A DNA stretch of 5,517 nucleotides from contig DAOWLL010000144.1 of NCBI GenBank assembly GCA_030641945.1, positions 1 through 5,517 of the forward strand. The letters run 5' to 3'. This document shows, piece after piece, positions 1 through 5,517 of this stretch. Each line of letters starts with the position of its first letter. Positions within the stretch are counted from its first letter, which is position 1. Under the pieces are notes generated by a model that did not search any database, had not been told where the DNA came from, and saw only the letters and a program-made list of their open reading frames with translations. The position numbers and the translations under genes are program-made. The stretch comes from Gammaproteobacteria bacterium (GTDB taxonomy: Bacteria > Pseudomonadota > Gammaproteobacteria > SZUA-229).

Positions 1-37
1 ATACATATCCGCCCCATAACGGGACGGACAAAATGCT

Positions 38-2020
38 TTAAGCCTCGCTGTTTATTGCACTTGCAACGTTTTCAACCGTAAAGCCGAAGTGCTTGAACAG
101 GTCACCGGCCGGTGCTGATTCGCCGAAGGTGTCGATACCGACAACAGCGCCGTTAAGGCCAACATACTTGCGCCAGAAGTCACTCACACCCGCTTCAACC
201 GCAACGCGTGCGGTGCACGATGATGGCAATACGGATTCCCTGTATGACGCATCCTGCGAATCAAATACATCAGTCGCCGGCATGGAAACAATGCGAACGT
301 TCTTGCCGGACGCTTCTGCTGCGGCCACTGCCAGTCCAACTTCAGAACCGGTAGCAATAACGATGACATCCGGTGCGCCATTGCTGTCTTTCAGCACATA
401 TCCGCCCCTGGCGATATCTGCAATCTGTGCATCGCTGCGATCCTGATGTTCAAGGTTCTGACGTGACAGGATCAATGAAGTCGGGCCGTTCTTTTTCAGT
501 ACCGCCGCTTTCCAGGCAACGGCAGTTTCCACAGCATCACAGGGGCGCCATACAGTCATGCGAGGAATCATGCGCAGTGTTGCAGTCTGCTCAACCGGCT
601 GGTGGGTTGGGCCATCTTCACCCAGGCCGATAGAGTCATGGGTAAACACTTCGATGTGCTGGATACTCATCAGTGCTGCCATACGCAATGCATTACGCGC
701 ATATTCAGAGAACATGAGGAAGGTTGCGCCATAAGGCACAAAACCGCCATGCAGTGAAATGCCGTTAATTATCGCGGCCATACCGAATTCGCGAACACCG
801 TAGTTCAGGTAGTTGGCATCAGCCGTATTGGCACGCATTGGCACTGAGTTGGAAACGATCGTCAGGTTTGAACCTGCAAGGTCGGCAGAACCGCCCATGA
901 AATCAGTGAAGGAAGAAAGAGCTTCGATAGAAATCTGAGATGCCTTGCGGCTTGCGATGGTGTCGCCCTTATCAGCGACAGACTTGATGAATGCATCTGC
1001 CTGGCTTTCCCAGTCAGCAACCAGCTCACCGGCCATGCGACGTTCAAAATCAGCTGCCAGATCCGGGTAAGCCGCCTTGTATGCATCGAATTTTTCATTC
1101 CATGCCGCTTCTGCTGCTGCGCCTTTGTCCTTAGCGTCCCAACCGGCATAGATGTCATCAGGAATCTCGAAAGAACCGTATGACCAGCCAAGTTCCTTGC
1201 GGGTCAGTTCGATTTCATCCGCACCCAGTGGCGCGCCGTGACACTCTTCTTTGCCACCCTTGTTGGGTGAACCAAAACCGATGGTTGTCTTGCAGCAGAT
1301 CATCGAGGGCTTGTCCGTTACAGAATGCGCTTCTTCAATAGCTGCCTTGATGGCATCTGCGCTGTGGCCATCAACATTTGCAACCACGTGCCAGCCATAG
1401 GCTTTAAAGCGGGCAGGCGTATCATCGGTAAACCAGCCTCCGACTTGACCATCAATCGAGATGTTGTTGTCATCGTACATGGCAATCAGCTTGCCAAGAC
1501 CCAGTGTACCGGCAAGCGAACATGACTCGTGGGAAATACCTTCCATCAAGCAGCCGTCACCGAGGAAAACGTAGGTGTTATGGTCAACAATATCGTGGCC
1601 ATCCTTGTTGAAGTGTGCAGCCAGTGCTTTTTCAGCAATCGCCATGCCCACGGCATTGGTAATACCCTGTCCCAGCGGGCCAGTCGTCGTCTCAATACCC
1701 GGCGCATAACCGTATTCCGGGTGGCCAGGTGTTTTTGAATGCAGCTGACGGAAGTTTTTGATTTCATCCATCGGCAGGTCATAACCAGTCAGGTGCAACA
1801 GCGAATATGGCAGCATGGAGCCATGGCCATTGGACATGACGAAGCGGTCACGATCGACCCATTTTGGATTTGAGGGATTGTGCTGTACGAAGTCGTTGTA
1901 GAGGACTTCTGCGATATCAGCCATACCCATCGGGGCACCAGGGTGACCTGAATTGGCTTTTTGGACGGCGTCCATACTGATTGCGCGAATGGCGTTAGCC
2001 AGCTCTCTGCGTGAAGGCAT
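38..2020 (-). CDS. tkt: Transketolase, complete
   Basis: Thiamine-diphosphate enzyme of the cytoplasm that moves two-carbon ketol units between sugar phosphates in the non-oxidative pentose phosphate pathway (and the Calvin cycle where present). The 660-residue protein is close in length to E. coli TktA (663). Visible family landmarks are GHPGAPMG with H26, NGHGS with H66, H100, the cofactor motif from GDG (D155) to the DDNN segment near 182-185, the REFGM segment whose E411 activates thiamine, and [15 protein letters not shown] with H461, D469 and H473; these numbers agree with the E. coli enzyme. I chose the ATG at 2020 because GGAGAG lies just upstream; a TTG four codons earlier overlaps that binding site. 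The N-terminal cofactor domain, middle pyrimidine domain and C-terminal domain are all present without breaks. Only 37 bases remain beyond the stop, so the usual gapdh/pgk neighbours cannot be checked. Confidence 0.98.
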   Translation of the reverse strand: MPSRRELANAIRAISMDAVQKANSGHPGAPMGMADIAEVLYNDFVQHNPSNPKWVDRDRFVMSNGHGSMLPYSLLHLTGYDLPMDEIKNFRQLHSKTPGHPEYGYAPGIETTTGPLGQGITNAVGMAIAEKALAAHFNKDGHDIVDHNTYVFLGDGCLMEGISHESCSLAGTLGLGKLIAMYDDNNISIDGQVGGWFTDDTPARFKAYGWHVVANVDGHSADAIKAAIEEAHSVTDKPSMICCKTTIGFGSPNKGGKEECHGAPLGADEIELTRKELGWSYGSFEIPDDIYAGWDAKDKGAAAEAAWNEKFDAYKAAYPDLAADFERRMAGELVADWESQADAFIKSVADKGDTIASRKASQISIEALSSFTDFMGGSADLAGSNLTIVSNSVPMRANTADANYLNYGVREFGMAAIINGISLHGGFVPYGATFLMFSEYARNALRMAALMSIQHIEVFTHDSIGLGEDGPTHQPVEQTATLRMIPRMTVWRPCDAVETAVAWKAAVLKKNGPTSLILSRQNLEHQDRSDAQIADIARGGYVLKDSNGAPDVIVIATGSEVGLAVAAAEASGKNVRIVSMPATDVFDSQDASYRESVLPSSCTARVAVEAGVSDFWRKYVGLNGAVVGIDTFGESAPAGDLFKHFGFTVENVASAINSEA

Positions 2021-2024
2021 AATG

Positions 2025-2030
2025 CTCTCC
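2025..2030 (-). promoter_or_regulatory. tkt ribosome binding site
   Basis: On the minus strand GGAGAG sits four bases before the ATG at 2020 (the GGAG core is six bases away). This is a strong Shine-Dalgarno match and decides the start in favour of 2020 over the TTG at 2032, which lies upstream of and abuts this site. Confidence 0.85.
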
Positions 2031-2058
2031 AATAAAAGTTTTGAAACTATATAAGTAA

Positions 2059-2088
2059 CCCGAGCATGCTGCAGGCAGCCTGCTCGGG
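2059..2088 (-). promoter_or_regulatory. Hairpin in the tkt 5' leader
   Basis: CCCGAGCA at 2059-2066 pairs perfectly with TGCTCGGG at 2081-2088. Inside, after one mismatch (T2067 with C2080), GCTG at 2068-2071 pairs with CAGC at 2076-2079 around a CAGG tetraloop. The 30-base structure is 38 bases before the tkt ATG, so a tkt transcript starting upstream would carry it. There is no solid T-run on either side: the minus strand continues TTACTTATATAG. It could be a leader structure, an attenuator or a two-fold operator. The structure is clear; the role is inference. Confidence 0.55.
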
Positions 2089-2264
2089 ACCTGAAATTCT
2101 TAGATTATTCTTAATAAAATCAACAGGTCAGACACCCCCAACAGCGCGATTTATACCGTGCCTGACGTGGAAAGGCGCGTATTTTCCCTCAATTCACCCG
2201 AATGGGCAAGCCAAGGACTTGATCTATGGCAAAGAGAGCGACGTCTTTTAAAATTTGCAGGCGA
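2089..2264. other. Gene-free stretch upstream of tkt
   Basis: No reading frame here looks coding. Visible small structure is a six-base inverted repeat, GACCTG at 2088-2093 and CAGGTC at 2124-2129, enclosing two direct copies of ATTCTTA (2096-2102 and 2107-2113). The tkt promoter should lie here on the minus strand; TTGATT (2118-2123) followed by TAAGAA (2097-2102) is the best pair I see, but the 15-base spacer is short, so I do not call it as a promoter. Confidence 0.4.
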
Positions 2265-2297
2265 GTCCGCTAATAAACGCAAATCAACGCGAATATA
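2265..2297 (+). repeat. 10-bp-step repeat, copy A
   Basis: This copy begins GTCCGCTAAT and runs on as two more ten-base steps, AAACGCAAAT and CAACGCGAAT. Each step contains CGCNAAT. It is in the same orientation as copy B, which starts 47 bases later. I do not recognise it as a named repeat family. Confidence 0.7.
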
Positions 2298-2311
2298 AAA
2301 AAACACTATAT

Positions 2312-2344
2312 GTCCGCAAATGAACGCTAATGCACGCAAATATT
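2312..2344 (+). repeat. 10-bp-step repeat, copy B
   Basis: Three ten-base steps, GTCCGCAAAT, GAACGCTAAT and GCACGCAAAT, again carry CGCNAAT at the same place in each. The first 16 bases are the exact reverse complement of the end of copy C (2407-2422), so copies B and C can form a long stem. Confidence 0.75.
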
Positions 2345-2390
2345 AATTAGTTTTTAAATCGGTGCTTATGCGCAGCAAAAGCAACCGATA

Positions 2391-2422
2391 CCATTAGCGT
2401 TTATTTGCGTTCATTTGCGGAC
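2391..2422 (-). repeat. 10-bp-step repeat, copy C (inverted)
   Basis: Read on the minus strand this is GTCCGCAAAT, GAACGCAAAT, AAACGCTAAT, then GG. It matches copies A and B but in opposite orientation. It begins 26 bases beyond the stop codon of the thioredoxin-like gene, so it would lie in that gene's transcript tail. Confidence 0.75.
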
Positions 2423-2448
2423 TATTGTTTTTGAGCCATTCAGGCGTG

Positions 2449-3003
2449 TTAAGACTTCCACTTGATGGAACAGCCCATGCTGGGTACCTGATCTTCGGGA
2501 CCACGCCCGGTTTGTGCAACCTGCTTCATGGCTTCAAACAGATCACGCCTGACATCACCTTCGGCGGTCTGCTTGCGGCTGGCATCGAGGCGACCGCGGT
2601 ATTGCAGCTTGAGATCCTTGTTGTAGCCAAAGAAATCCGGCGTGCACACAGCACCATAGGCCCTGGCCACCTGCTGGGATTCATCGATAAGATAGGGAAA
2701 AGGAAAATCGTACGCCTGTGCGATTTCCTTCATATTGTCGAACGAATCCTCTTCATATTCCTGCGGATCATTCGACATGATGGCGACACTGTTGATACCC
2801 AGATCCATCAGTTCACGGGTATCGCGCACAATACGTTCACGAATGGCTTTCACATAGGGACAGTGATTGCAGATAAACATCACCAGCAGCCCGTTCTCAC
2901 CACGACAGGACTCAACGTCCCAGACCCTGCCATCAACACCGGGCAGGGAAAAATCGACGATATCCTGATCAAACTCACAAACGGGCGTTTCAAGGCTAAC
3001 CAT
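2449..3003 (-). CDS. Thioredoxin-fold protein (AhpC/TSA-like), complete
   Basis: A 184-residue cytoplasmic protein with no signal peptide or membrane segment. The segment MFICNHCPYVKA places a CxxC pair at C45 and C48, the position of the redox-active site in thioredoxin-fold proteins. GAVCTPDFF follows at 117-125, with the expected cis-proline P122 and an extra cysteine C120, and the protein ends near a conserved-looking GCSIKWK. This pattern fits the AhpC/TSA/Redoxin-related 'thioredoxin family protein' group whose substrates are not established, so thiol-disulfide exchange or peroxide reduction is inferred. I chose the ATG at 3003 because AAAGAGA precedes it and the protein then starts at a natural domain edge; an upstream in-frame ATG at 3072 would add 23 residues of unlike composition. 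It stands alone, transcribed away from rpoD. Confidence 0.88.
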   Translation of the reverse strand: MVSLETPVCEFDQDIVDFSLPGVDGRVWDVESCRGENGLLVMFICNHCPYVKAIRERIVRDTRELMDLGINSVAIMSNDPQEYEEDSFDNMKEIAQAYDFPFPYLIDESQQVARAYGAVCTPDFFGYNKDLKLQYRGRLDASRKQTAEGDVRRDLFEAMKQVAQTGRGPEDQVPSMGCSIKWKS

Positions 3004-3404
3004 TACATTATTTCTCTTTGACTGAGTGACACACAAGGCCGGAACCGGGCTTGCCGGCGACCAGGGAGGCATATGCTACCAGCACTATATATATGTACAA
3101 GCATCAATCTCTGCGTCTGGCCGGATTTCTGTCGCTGCGTGACTATCATCCGCAGTCTACCGCGTTACAGACGGGCAATGAATAATCTGCATGCACAGCC
3201 GTCTAATTGAATATCAGGCTGTTACGATGCATTTTTACCGAACTGAAACTGCCTCAATCAGTCAAAAGCATTATCTCTGATCATGCTTGATATACCTACT
3301 TCAGCAATCACATGAGGGCAGAAAAATAGTGGGCATCATCAAGCAGAAAATCATTGAAACTTGCGTTTACAGCCCCCATTAATATAGCTCTACTGAATAA
3401 TCGA
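3004..3404. other. Gene-poor stretch between the thioredoxin-like gene and rpoD
   Basis: I see no coding frame on either strand. The two flanking genes are divergent, so both promoters should lie here. An AT-rich run around 3088-3098 may be part of the minus-strand promoter, but no well-spaced pair is convincing. On the plus strand TTGAAA (3354-3359) and TTTACA (3366-3371) resemble -35 boxes, with TAATAT at 3380-3385, yet their spacings are poor. A weak six-base inverted repeat, AAGCAT 3266-3271 with ATGCTT 3283-3288, is also present. No remnant of dnaG or rpsU is visible. Confidence 0.45.
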
Positions 3405-3413
3405 TGGTAAAAT
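3405..3413 (+). promoter_or_regulatory. Candidate extended -10 promoter for rpoD
   Basis: TGG followed directly by TAAAAT fits the extended -10 pattern (TGn-TATAAT, five of six matching in the hexamer). It would start transcription near 3420, giving a leader of about 40 bases before the rpoD ATG. The -35 position (about 3385-3390) has no good match, which is tolerated in extended -10 promoters. Confidence 0.4.
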
Positions 3414-3440
3414 GGTCGATTCGATTTACAACTTGCACTC

Positions 3441-3458
3441 ATGACTGGCAGCGCATAA
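3441..3458 (+). other. Five-codon minicistron abutting rpoD
   Basis: ATG ACT GGC AGC GCA TAA (MTGSA, stop) ends immediately before the rpoD ATG, giving TAAATG, and is in the same frame as rpoD. Neither start has a clear Shine-Dalgarno site. It may be a leader minicistron that couples translation, or chance. The arrangement is seen directly; the role is speculation. Confidence 0.25.
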
Positions 3459-4345
3459 ATGGCAACACAAGCAACTGAAAAAGCACAGAAATCACGTCTT
3501 AAGCTACTTATCGCCAAGGGTAAGGAGCAAGGTTACCTGACCTATTCAGAGGTGAATGACCACCTGCCGGAAGGTATTGTAGACCCATCCCAGATTGAGG
3601 ATATCATTAATACCATTAATGATATGGGTATCACCGTGTGCGAAACAGTCCCGGAAAGCGAGTCACAGATCCTGAGTGACAGCTCGGTGAGTGAAGCCGA
3701 TGATGACACCACCGAAGAAGCGGTTGCCGTGCTCGCCTCAATAGAGACAGAACTTGGACGCACCACCGACCCGGTCCGCATGTACATGCGCGAAATGGGC
3801 AGCGTCGAACTGCTGACGCGCGAAGGCGAAATCGAGATTGCGAAACGCATCGAAGAAGGCCTGAAACAGGTACTTCATGCACTCGCCACCAATCCGCGCA
3901 CCGTTGGCACCGTGCTTGAAATGTGGGAGCGTGTCGAAGCAGGCGAAAACCGACTTAGTGACCTGGTTGCAGATTTCCACAAGAGCGACGAGGAACTTGA
4001 CCGTCTCGCAGCCGAAGCCCTTGAAAATGCCGCCAGAGAAGCCAAACTTGCTGCTGCAGGCAAACCCAGTGAAAAAGCCGAGGTTGTTGATGTTGGCCTT
4101 GACCCTGAGGCCGTTAGAAAACTCTTTACCAAGATCAAACGCGCGCATACCAGAACTGTAAACACCTTCATCAAAGGTGATACCGAAGCAACAACAAAAG
4201 CCCGCCAGACAATGTCGGCCGCCTTCCTTGGATTCAAGTACACGCCGATAACAGTATCGAAACTGACTGCGGAACTGCATAAAACCATTGAGCGCATTCG
4301 TATGCTCGAACGCCATATTCTTGACCTTGCCGTTAATCGCCACAT

Positions 4346-4364
<19 letters not shown>
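3459..4364 (+). CDS. rpoD: rpoD fragment 1: regions 1.1, 1.2 and most of the non-conserved region
   Basis: This reading frame gives 301 residues. The first ~290 align with sigma-70: region 1.1 (about 12-60), an acidic linker, region 1.2 (about 105-135), and the variable non-conserved region. After ...ILDLAVN the frame is wrong, and the last residues (RHICRARS) are not sigma sequence. Alone it lacks region 2, so it could not recognise a promoter and would lack the main core-binding helix. It has no strong ribosome binding site; only GGCAG-like bases lie upstream. Confidence 0.8.
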
Positions 4365-4963
<599 letters not shown>

Positions 4964-4972
4964 CCCATTTCA

Positions 4973-5308
4973 ATGGAAACACCTATTGGTGAGGATGAAG
5001 ATGCACAGCTTGGTGACTTCATTGAAGACCTCAACATCCAGTCGCCGGATGATTCTGCTACCACTGAGTCACTGCGTGAATCAACCAAGGATATTCTGAC
5101 AACCTTGACCGCACGCGAGTCCAAGGTACTGCGTATGCGTTTCGGTATCGATATGAATACCGACCACACACTGGAAGAAGTGGGCAAGCAATTCGACGTG
5201 ACCCGTGAACGCATTCGCCAGATAGAAGCCAAGGCCCTGCGCAAACTGCGCCACCCCAGCCGTGCCGAACACCTGCGCAGCTTCCTGGGTGACGACAGTA
5301 ATAGCTAA
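4973..5308 (+). CDS. rpoD: rpoD fragment 3: region 3.2 and region 4
   Basis: This is in the same frame as fragment 2, after the TAA at 4961-4963. It begins at the METPIG segment and runs 111 residues through the sigma finger (region 3.2) and region 4.1-4.2, including the -35-binding helix-turn-helix ([18 protein letters not shown]) and the closing RKLRHPSR. The codons between the stop and this ATG still encode PIS of the conserved EPISMETP stretch, so the start is where the frame reopens and not a natural gene start. No ribosome binding site precedes it. Confidence 0.8.
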   Translation: METPIGEDEDAQLGDFIEDLNIQSPDDSATTESLRESTKDILTTLTARESKVLRMRFGIDMNTDHTLEEVGKQFDVTRERIRQIEAKALRKLRHPSRAEHLRSFLGDDSNS

Positions 5309-5342
5309 CAAAATCGGCTAACAATATCTGCTGACAAAAACT
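5304..5342 (+). repeat. Three tandem copies of a 13-bp unit
   Basis: GCTAACAAAATCG, GCTAACAATATCT and GCTGACAAAAACT follow one another without gaps, matching the first at 11 and 10 of 13 positions. The first copy contains the rpoD stop codon, and the third contains the CTGACA -35 box of the tRNA promoter. It probably arose by slippage; a binding role is not shown. Confidence 0.6.
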
Positions 5343-5358
5343 ACAGATCCGTTAAAAT
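5331..5358 (+). promoter_or_regulatory. Promoter of the CAU tRNA
   Basis: CTGACA at 5331-5336 (five of six to TTGACA) is followed after 16 bases by TAAAAT at 5353-5358 (five of six to TATAAT). Transcription would begin near 5365, about 11 bases before the mature tRNA. Placement and fit make this a likely sigma-70 promoter that lets the tRNA be made independently of rpoD. Confidence 0.65.
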
Positions 5359-5375
5359 CGAACACTTCCTTCTCG

Positions 5376-5452
5376 GGGCCTGTAGCTCAGCTGGTTAGAG
5401 CGCTCGACTCATAATCGATCGGTCGAAGGTTCAAGTCCTTCCAGGCCCACCA
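5376..5452 (+). tRNA. tRNA with CAU anticodon, probably tRNA-Ile2
   Basis: A complete 77-base cloverleaf with encoded CCA. The acceptor stem GGGCCTG pairs fully with CAGGCCC, the D stem is GCTC/GAGC, the anticodon loop CTCATAA has CAT at 5410-5412, and the T arm is GAAGG, TTCAAGT, CCTTC. CAU fits elongator Met, initiator Met or Ile2 (where TilS turns C34 to lysidine to read AUA). Initiator is excluded by the paired first acceptor position (G1-C72). C4-G69 and C5-G68 pairs and the TTCAAGT loop resemble E. coli ileX and not its elongator tRNA-Met, and ileX also lies close to rpoD in E. coli. The top anticodon-stem pair is a C-U mismatch (5403 and 5419). The tRNA is certain; the isoleucine identity is inferred. 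Confidence 0.93.
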
Positions 5453-5517
5453 TCTTTTTCCTTTGAATTCATCCGGTTGCGCGATTTTATGGCGGGGATC
5501 CATAGACTATGTGTCGA
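5453..5517 (+). other. Window end, no gene recognised
   Basis: A short T-run follows the tRNA CCA (5454-5458) but no separate hairpin precedes it, so I do not call a terminator. An ATG at 5489 opens a frame of nine codons to the window edge without a ribosome binding site. Confidence 0.3.

Larger units (their letters stand above)
2297..2422 (-). terminator. Possible terminator of the thioredoxin-like gene
   Basis: Going leftward from the gene at 2449-3003, a perfect 16-bp stem (2407-2422 with 2312-2327) closes a region that also holds an inner hairpin: ATCGGT 2358-2363 with ACCGAT 2384-2389, plus GCTT 2364-2367 with AAGC 2379-2382 and one bulged base. Seven T residues on the minus strand (2303-2297) follow the outer stem after eight bases. 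That gap and the large loop make this a non-classical terminator; the inner hairpin alone has only a short T-run. The position, downstream of a gene with no other candidate, supports the call. Confidence 0.35.

Noticed and set aside
2021..2032. TTG start for tkt at 2032, adding four residues
   Set aside because: The GGAG ribosome binding site follows directly after this TTG and points to the ATG at 2020, which also matches the E. coli N-terminus.
2066..2339. Two frames of about 61 residues in the tkt upstream region
   Set aside because: No ribosome binding sites or recognisable motifs; both run through hairpin or repeat sequence.
2425..3021. A 198-residue frame on the plus strand opposite the thioredoxin-like gene
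   Set aside because: It is the antisense shadow of a gene with a recognisable CxxC motif; its own translation shows no family features.
3004..3072. Longer form of the thioredoxin-like protein starting at 3072
   Set aside because: The extra 23 residues (proline- and serine-rich) do not look like the family, and a Shine-Dalgarno-like AAAGAGA precedes the ATG at 3003.
5489..5517. Start of a new gene at the right edge
   Set aside because: Only nine codons are visible, without a ribosome binding site or recognisable sequence.

Overview
The window looks like a chromosomal housekeeping segment from a gammaproteobacterium. This rests on the RpoD sequence, which matches the Escherichia coli/Pseudomonas sigma-70 type from region 1.1 to region 4.2, on an E. 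coli-like transketolase with the same residue numbering, and on a CAU-anticodon tRNA just after rpoD. Base composition is moderate. I see no insertion sequence, phage gene or CRISPR array. Species cannot be told from this.

Layout, left to right. A complete transketolase gene (tkt) lies on the minus strand at 38-2020. It is followed by a gene-free stretch (2021-2448) holding a strong hairpin in the tkt leader and three copies of a ~32-bp repeat made of 10-bp steps, two copies direct and one inverted. A minus-strand gene at 2449-3003 encodes a thioredoxin-fold protein with a CxxC motif. A second gene-poor stretch (3004-3458) contains a possible extended -10 promoter and a five-codon minicistron. 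rpoD, for the main sigma factor, fills 3459-5308 on the plus strand. A 13-bp tandem repeat overlaps the rpoD stop codon and supplies the -35 box of a promoter for a tRNA at 5376-5452, probably tRNA-Ile2 (CAU, normally modified to lysidine). The last 65 bases hold no recognisable gene.

The main oddity is that rpoD is broken twice. A one-base loss near 4337-4346 shifts the frame, and a TAA at 4961-4963 stands where the family has a glutamate codon (GAA). Everything around the breaks still reads as well-conserved sigma-70, and the restored protein would be about 616 residues, the normal length. A sole copy of this essential gene could not work as written, so sequence error or a very recent duplicate pseudogene are the simplest explanations. 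A sigma factor made as separate pieces is possible but poorly supported, because neither internal start has a ribosome binding site.

The genes do not form one pathway: tkt serves carbon metabolism, the thioredoxin-like protein probably redox chemistry, and rpoD and the tRNA gene expression. rpoD here lacks its usual upstream rpsU-dnaG neighbours.
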